From Actinobacteria bacterium 13_1_20CM_4_69_9 (GTDB lineage Bacteria > Actinomycetota > Thermoleophilia > Gaiellales > Gaiellaceae), in NCBI GenBank assembly GCA_001920085.1, contig MNJC01000074.1, positions 1 through 8,367 of the forward strand: DNA of 8,367 bases, read 5' to 3'. This document shows, in pieces, positions 4,586-8,367 of the stretch; the stretch's first letter is position 1; the number at the start of each line of letters is the position of its first letter. The notes under the pieces were generated by a model. The model did not search any database, was not told the DNA's origin, and saw only the letters and a list, made by a program, of their open reading frames with translations. Made by a program: the position numbers and the translations under genes.

Positions 4586-5363
4586 TTAGAGCACGAAGAC
4601 GAGGAGTGCGCCGAACCCTGCAAGCAGGCAATACCACGCGAACGGCGTCAGCCGATTCGTCTCGAAGTAGCGCATCAGGAAGTTCACCGACGCCCACGCG
4701 GCGAGGCCCGCGCAGAGCGCGCCGGCGACGGCGGGGCCGCGCACGCCGTTCCCGTCTGGCCCGAAGAGGTCCGGCGCCGACGGCGACGGCCTCGCCGTAG
4801 CCGAGGGTCGCCAGCCGCTTCTCGGCTTCGGGCCCGGTGGGCGACTCGTCGCTGCGTGCGAGCAGCTGCGCGCGTTCGGGCGCGCCCGGCGCGCGCCGGC
4901 GCAGGCGTTCCGCGGCAAACAGGATCAGGCCGTTCACCATCAAGAACGCTGCGGCAGCCGTCGGGTTCGCGAAGAGCGAACGGAGCTGGTGCTCGAAGAG
5001 CAGGCCGATCAGCCCGGCGGGGATCGTCCCGACGACGAGGAGCCAGGCAAGGCGCGCGTCGGCATCGTCCGGCGCGATCTGCCGGTCGCGGAGGCTGCGG
5101 CCGAGCCCGCGAAGGATCCGCACCCACTCGCGCAGGAAGAACAGGAAGAGCACGATCGCGGTCGCGAGGTGCGTCGCAACGAGGAACGCGAGGTAGTACG
5201 GCTCCTTCTGGTTGAGGTTCCAGCCGAAGAGCTTCGGCAGGATGACCGCGTGGCCGAGGCTGGAGATGGGGAAGAGCTCCGTCACACCCTGCAGCAGCCC
5301 GATCACGATCGCCTGGAAGTACGTGATCACGTGGTGGCCGCTGTTCGCGGCGAAGACCAGCAC
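4586..5363 (-). pseudogene. uppP: Undecaprenyl-diphosphatase (UppP/BacA), internal deletion with frameshift
   Basis: The family is a membrane enzyme that recycles undecaprenyl diphosphate for cell-wall synthesis and gives bacitracin resistance. Residues 1–197 from the GTG at 5363 are UppP-like and include Q25-x3-E29 and P32-I-S-S-L-G-H38. After 'GEAVAVGA' (near 4773) the frame turns into Arg-rich nonsense. The true C-terminus ('WASVNFLMRYFE', 'TPFAWYCLLAGF') resumes at once in another frame and ends at TAA 4586–4588. Comparing with the family, roughly 45–50 residues are missing at the junction, including the second catalytic motif PGxSRSxxT with its essential Arg. A simple sequencing slip or programmed frameshift cannot account for the missing motif, so the product should be inactive; a misassembly is the main alternative. 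The GTG at 5363 overlaps the preceding stop (TAGTG); a GTG at 5330 gives a more usual N-terminus. Confidence 0.83.
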
Positions 5364-5608
5364 TAGGCGGAGGTGGTCGCGCGCTGCCGCGGCCCGGTGC
5401 GGAACCAGGCGAAGGCGAGGCAGGCAAGCCCGAGCAGGATCGCGGCGATCCCGTGCTTCGCGTGGTGGTGGCTCGAGGGGTGCGAGGAGTGCCCCGGGAA
5501 GAACGACGGAATGCTGTGCTCGTCGAAGGCGAGGTAGATCACGCCGACGACGATCAGGACGAGGCCCACGAGTGCCGCCACCGCGGCAAGCACCTGGTCT
5601 CTGCGCAT
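5363..5608 (-). CDS. Small two-helix membrane protein with His-rich loop
   Basis: An 81-residue protein with hydrophobic segments at about residues 7–27 and 54–69. The loop between them carries H31, H40, H43, H47–H49 and H52, which could bind a metal ion; the C-terminus is basic. No family is recognised. The ATG at 5608 lies 10 bases after the stop of the secreted-protein gene, and its TAG overlaps the first start codon of the uppP remnant by one base. The three genes thus form one minus-strand operon. A longer open frame upstream (to 6004) is a shadow of the secreted-protein gene. Confidence 0.72.
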   Translation of the reverse strand: MRRDQVLAAVAALVGLVLIVVGVIYLAFDEHSIPSFFPGHSSHPSSHHHAKHGIAAILLGLACLAFAWFRTGPRQRATTSA

Positions 5609-5618
5609 CGCGGGGACG

Positions 5619-6929
5619 TTACCCCACAGGCGTCCGCAGCAGGGCGGCGAACGGGATGCTCGTCGCGGCGTTGACGTACACGGCGCGGTAGAGAGTGGGG
5701 GACGTCGGCGCCGTGTCCTGAAAGGTGAAGGTCCCGTCGCCGGCGAGCTCGGCGACGCCGACAGCCGTCCGGCCGGTGGCTGTCTCGCGGTAGATCTGGA
5801 CTCCGCCGCCCGACGCTCCCTCGACATGCCCCTGGACGAGACCGCTCGCGTCCGCGGCGATCGAGACCCTGACCGAGGGCCGGGTGGGGGACTCGAACCA
5901 TTCGAGGCCGCTGGGGGTCGAGAGGAGGACCTGATACCGGCCGTCGCGGGTGCGCAGATATCCGTCGAGCCGTCCGTCCAGCTCGGCGAACGGTCCGTTC
6001 GCATCGGCGAGGACGCCCGCGTAGACGGGCGTATCTCCGAGCAGCGCCCAGTCGTACGCTCCGACCTGGGCGTTGCCGTGATCCACGAGCAGCGACACGA
6101 AGATCCCGTGCTCGAGCGCCGTCGCCGTCGACTGCGTCTCGGCGCTGAGGTTGAGCAGCACGCCGAGCGTCTCCGCCGTCATCTCCGTCCAGGCCGACCA
6201 GAGCCCCGAGCTGCTTGCCGTCGCCGCGACACGCCCCGAGGGCGTGCCGTCCCGGCTCGCGAACAGGAACTGGCCTTCCCAGCCGCCGCCTGCTTTCGGG
6301 CCCCAGTCGATCGCCGCGTCCGTGTAAGCCTCGACGACGTGCAGGCGCCCGCGCACGAGGACCGGTGCGGCTCCCGGCACGAACGCGCTGGACGGGAAGC
6401 CGCCCTTCGTGATCCCGTGCGTGTGGAGGCGGCCACGGGCGTCGGTCGTGACGAGCCGCAGCCACGTCTTCGTCGACCGGAGCCGGAGCGCGTATGCGAA
6501 CGCCGGCCGTCCCCGCGCGTCGAGGGTCAGCCCGGCCGGGCCGAACGACGCGCCCTTCCGCGGGCGGGCGACGACGCGGAGCTTCCCGCCGCGACTCGCG
6601 AGCGCGAGCCACGACCCATTCCGCGCCTCGACGAGCAGGCTCGTCCGGCCACGGCCGTCGACGACGAGGCCGGCGAGGACCGGGCTCGTGCCTGGCACCT
6701 TCCCGGCGCGTGCGAACTTCCAGCCGGCCGCCGTCCGCCGCCCGACGACGACGTCGCGGCCGGACGTGTATGCGACACGCGGGCTCCCATCGGGCGCGGC
6801 ACCGAGCAGCGCCTCACTGTGGGTCGGCGCGACGATCTCGGCTCTGGCCAAGCCGGGGAGGGCCAGCGCTACAACCAGTCCAGTCAGGCCTTTCCAGGCC
6901 GACTTGACATAACGATGATTCTCGTGCAC
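5619..6929 (-). CDS. Secreted protein, repeated beta-strand (propeller-like) character
   Basis: A 436-residue protein with a basic N-terminus, a hydrophobic stretch at about 15–27 and an A-R-A signal-peptidase site, cut after residue 30. No second membrane helix follows, so it is exported and probably released or wall-associated. Residues 31–350 show recurring short units such as 'DGSPRVAYTSGRDVVVG', 'DGRGRTSLLVEARNG' and 'DARGRPAFAYALR', alternating a D-x-R-G-R turn with beta strands, as in beta-propeller proteins. The last about 85 residues resemble a small Ig-like or fibronectin-like domain. No catalytic motif was found and the precise family is not recognised. The GTG at 6929 is the first start and gives a complete signal peptide. 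No clear Shine–Dalgarno sequence precedes it; a -10-like TAGGCT lies just upstream on this strand. It heads the operon with the His-rich protein and uppP remnant. Confidence 0.75.
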   Translation of the reverse strand: MHENHRYVKSAWKGLTGLVVALALPGLARAEIVAPTHSEALLGAAPDGSPRVAYTSGRDVVVGRRTAAGWKFARAGKVPGTSPVLAGLVVDGRGRTSLLVEARNGSWLALASRGGKLRVVARPRKGASFGPAGLTLDARGRPAFAYALRLRSTKTWLRLVTTDARGRLHTHGITKGGFPSSAFVPGAAPVLVRGRLHVVEAYTDAAIDWGPKAGGGWEGQFLFASRDGTPSGRVAATASSSGLWSAWTEMTAETLGVLLNLSAETQSTATALEHGIFVSLLVDHGNAQVGAYDWALLGDTPVYAGVLADANGPFAELDGRLDGYLRTRDGRYQVLLSTPSGLEWFESPTRPSVRVSIAADASGLVQGHVEGASGGGVQIYRETATGRTAVGVAELAGDGTFTFQDTAPTSPTLYRAVYVNAATSIPFAALLRTPVG

Positions 6930-6933
6930 TGGC

Positions 6934-6961
6934 TTGACAGCCTAATCACGCTCGAAATGAT
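6934..6961 (+). promoter_or_regulatory. Candidate promoter for the pilin gene
   Basis: TTGACA (6934–6939), a 16-base spacer and AATGAT (6956–6961), 100 bases before the pilin ATG, in the gap between divergent genes. A second CTTGACA occurs exactly 30 bases upstream (6903–6909) but has no -10 partner. The -10 matches only four of six consensus bases. Confidence 0.35.
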
Positions 6962-7061
6962 CACTGAGCCGAGGGCTGCGGTGCGGGCCTCGAAGCGGCG
7001 ATAAGCAATTACTCGACTCTCAAGTCCTAAGGCGAGCGGCGCGCCTCGGAAAGGCAGGTGA

Positions 7062-7247
7062 ATGACGCAAATGACGTTCACGGATCTCGTCACTTACTTT
7101 CGGGCGCGCTTCGGCGCCGAAGACGGCCAGACGATGGCGGAGTACGGCGTCGTCCTGGCGGTGATCACCGCTCTCGTCGTGGCGGCGCTGCTCGCGCTGT
7201 CCGGTGCGATCGCCAACGCACTGCACTCGGTTCAGGGATACCTTTAA
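7062..7247 (+). CDS. Flp-type pilin (Flp/Fap family) prepilin
   Basis: A 61-residue prepilin. A positively charged leader ends in G22, followed by Q-T-M-A-E-Y with Glu at +5 and Tyr at +6, the classic prepilin-peptidase site of Flp pilins. A hydrophobic helix (about 29–50) follows. The mature pilin would be 39 residues and would be assembled on the cell surface by a Tad system for adhesion. No tad genes (ATPase, TadB/C, peptidase) are in the window. The ATG at 7062 follows GGAAAGGCAGGTG (about 7048–7060), a strong ribosome-binding site; an in-frame ATG at 7071 is a weaker alternative. A hairpin terminator directly after suggests a one-gene transcript, as expected for an abundant structural subunit. 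Confidence 0.88.
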   Translation: MTQMTFTDLVTYFRARFGAEDGQTMAEYGVVLAVITALVVAALLALSGAIANALHSVQGYL

Positions 7248-7261
7248 ACCGCGTCTCACCT

Positions 7262-7293
7262 CGGCAGGGCCCCTTCGGGGGCCCGCCGCGTTT
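7262..7293 (+). terminator. UUCG-loop terminator after the pilin gene
   Basis: CGGC-A-GGGCCCC and GGGGCCC-GCCG form an 11-pair stem with one bulged A, closed by a stable TTCG loop, then CGTTTCT. It starts 15 bases after the pilin stop codon. Confidence 0.8.
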
Positions 7294-7375
7294 CTACCGG
7301 GCTTGACTCGATGCGTCCGGCCTGAGAGCGTGCGCGTTTGGAACTGCCGACGCCCAGGCAAACAACGAGCAACTG

Positions 7376-8367
7376 ATGACGCAGGTCGAGATCGAGTCGA
7401 TCCTCCAGCACGAGGACATCCAGGCGTTGCTGGAGAACGCCGAGGCCACCGGCTCGATCCGGCAGCCTGAGCTTGCCGAGCTGATCGAGGCTCAGCAGCT
7501 CGACGACCTCGAGAGCGACGCCCTGTTCAACGAGCTCGACCGGCGCGGGATCGAGATCGTCGACGAGGAGAAGGAGAAGGAGAAGGAGCCGCCGCCTCCC
7601 CCGCTCCAGACGTCTTATGAGACCACCACCGACGCGCTGCAGCTCTTCTTGCGCGAGGCCGGCCGTCACCAGCTGCTGACCGCCGCGCAGGAGGTCGAGC
7701 TGGCGAAGCGCATCGAGCGCGGCGACATGGCGGCGAAGACGCACATGATCCAGTCGAACCTGCGCCTCGTCGTCTCGATCGCCAAGAACTACCGAAACCA
7801 GGGGCTGCCCTTCCTCGACCTGATCCAGGAAGGGACGCTCGGCCTGATCCGCGCCGTCGAGAAGTTCGACTGGCGCCGCGGCTACAAGTTCTCGACGTAC
7901 GCCACCTGGTGGATCCGCCAGGCGGTCGCGCGGGCGCTCGCAGACAAGGCGCGCACGATCCGCATGCCGGTGCACATCGTCGAACGCCTCCAGAAGATGA
8001 ATCGCGCCGAGCGCACGCTCTGGACCCAGCTCGGACGCGAGCCGACCCTCGAGGAGATCGCCGAGGAGGCGAGCCTGCCGTTGCAGCAGGCGCTCGAGGT
8101 CAAGGCCGCCGCGCGCGCGTCAGCGTCGCTCGACCAGCCTGTCGGCGAGCAGGAGGACGCCGTCTTCGGCGACTTCGTCGCAGGTGACGACCCGCTGCCC
8201 GAGGAGGAGGTCGAGGTGTCGCTCCGCTCGCAGGCGTTGACGCAGGCCCTCGCCGCGCTGCACGAGCGCGAGCGTCAGGTGCTGGTGCTCCGCTACGGGC
8301 TCGACGATGCCGAGCCGAAGACGCTCGAGGAGATCGGCCGGCGGCTCGGCCTCACACGCGAGCGGGT
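7376..8367 (+). CDS. rpoD: Primary sigma factor RpoD/SigA (5' part, truncated by window end)
   Basis: The first 330 codons are present. Residues 1–60 look like region 1.1, followed by an acidic/basic EKEKEKE and proline linker (64–76). Region 1.2 spans about 84–118, region 2 about 124–195 (with 'FLDLIQEGTLGLIRAVEKFD' and 'YKFSTYATWWIRQAVARAL', the core-binding, -10-binding and melting parts), region 3 about 196–270, and region 4 from about 285. The window ends in the 4.2 helix-turn-helix after 'LEEIGRRLGLTRER'. Region 1.1 together with the full region 2 argues for a group 1 sigma; a group 2 paralogue cannot be excluded. The ATG at 7376 has only a weak ACGAG before it, and no other in-frame start fits. 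TTGACT at 7303–7308 could be a -35, but no good -10 was found. Confidence 0.9.
   Translation, partial: MTQVEIESILQHEDIQALLENAEATGSIRQPELAELIEAQQLDDLESDALFNELDRRGIEIVDEEKEKEKEPPPPPLQTSYETTTDALQLFLREAGRHQLLTAAQEVELAKRIERGDMAAKTHMIQSNLRLVVSIAKNYRNQGLPFLDLIQEGTLGLIRAVEKFDWRRGYKFSTYATWWIRQAVARALADKARTIRMPVHIVERLQKMNRAERTLWTQLGREPTLEEIAEEASLPLQQALEVKAAARASASLDQPVGEQEDAVFGDFVAGDDPLPEEEVEVSLRSQALTQALAALHERERQVLVLRYGLDDAEPKTLEEIGRRLGLTRER

Noticed and set aside
4586..5363. Programmed frameshift in uppP
   Set aside because: Changing frame would join the halves but would not restore the missing PGxSRSxxT segment; no slippery sequence is evident.
5826..7004. Long plus-strand open frame opposite the secreted-protein gene
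   Set aside because: It is a high-GC shadow: Arg-rich, no domain, no ribosome-binding site, while the minus strand has a signal peptide and regular repeats.

Overview
The window comes from a GC-rich bacterium, most likely an actinobacterium of the class Thermoleophilia or a close relative (inference). The grounds are a garA (FHA)–ftsR (MerR) pair, a single-motif RsiG-type anti-sigma protein of the kind known from deep-branching actinobacteria, frequent GTG/TTG starts, and a primary sigma factor with region 1.1. No CRISPR array, transposase, tRNA or rRNA was found.

Region 1 (1–2226, + strand) holds the 3' end of a sugar-phosphate nucleotidyltransferase/phosphohexomutase gene, then a tight set rsiG-like – garA – ftsR – apt. 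The junctions are a 4-base overlap, a 1-base overlap and a 4-base gap. This combines a c-di-GMP-type anti-sigma protein, a phospho-switch FHA protein with an added zinc ribbon, a MerR regulator and adenine salvage.

Region 2 (2276–3822, + strand) holds three unrecognised genes: a Cys-containing soluble protein whose start codon directly abuts a perfect inverted repeat, a four-helix membrane protein with an acidic DxDxDG tail followed by a strong hairpin terminator, and a 63-residue protein.

Region 3 (3819–6929, − strand), read in transcription order, holds a secreted protein of repeated beta-strand character, an 81-residue His-rich membrane protein, a uppP (bacA) pseudogene that has lost its second catalytic motif, two tandem copies of an apparent small-RNA gene, and a 64-residue membrane protein.

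The tandem copies at 4038–4231 and 4342–4535 are the most unusual feature. Each about 194-base unit carries an A-rich tract, a palindrome, TTGACC–16–TAGTGT promoter hexamers, a roughly 110-nt RNA whose ends pair in an 11-bp helix, and a run of T. By hand alignment the promoter hexamers and RNA body are conserved while the promoter spacer has diverged, which is the pattern of a functional transcription unit. I do not recognise the RNA.

Region 4 (7062–8367, + strand) holds a solitary Flp-type pilin gene with a UUCG hairpin terminator, then the 5' part of the primary sigma factor gene (rpoD/sigA), which runs off the end.
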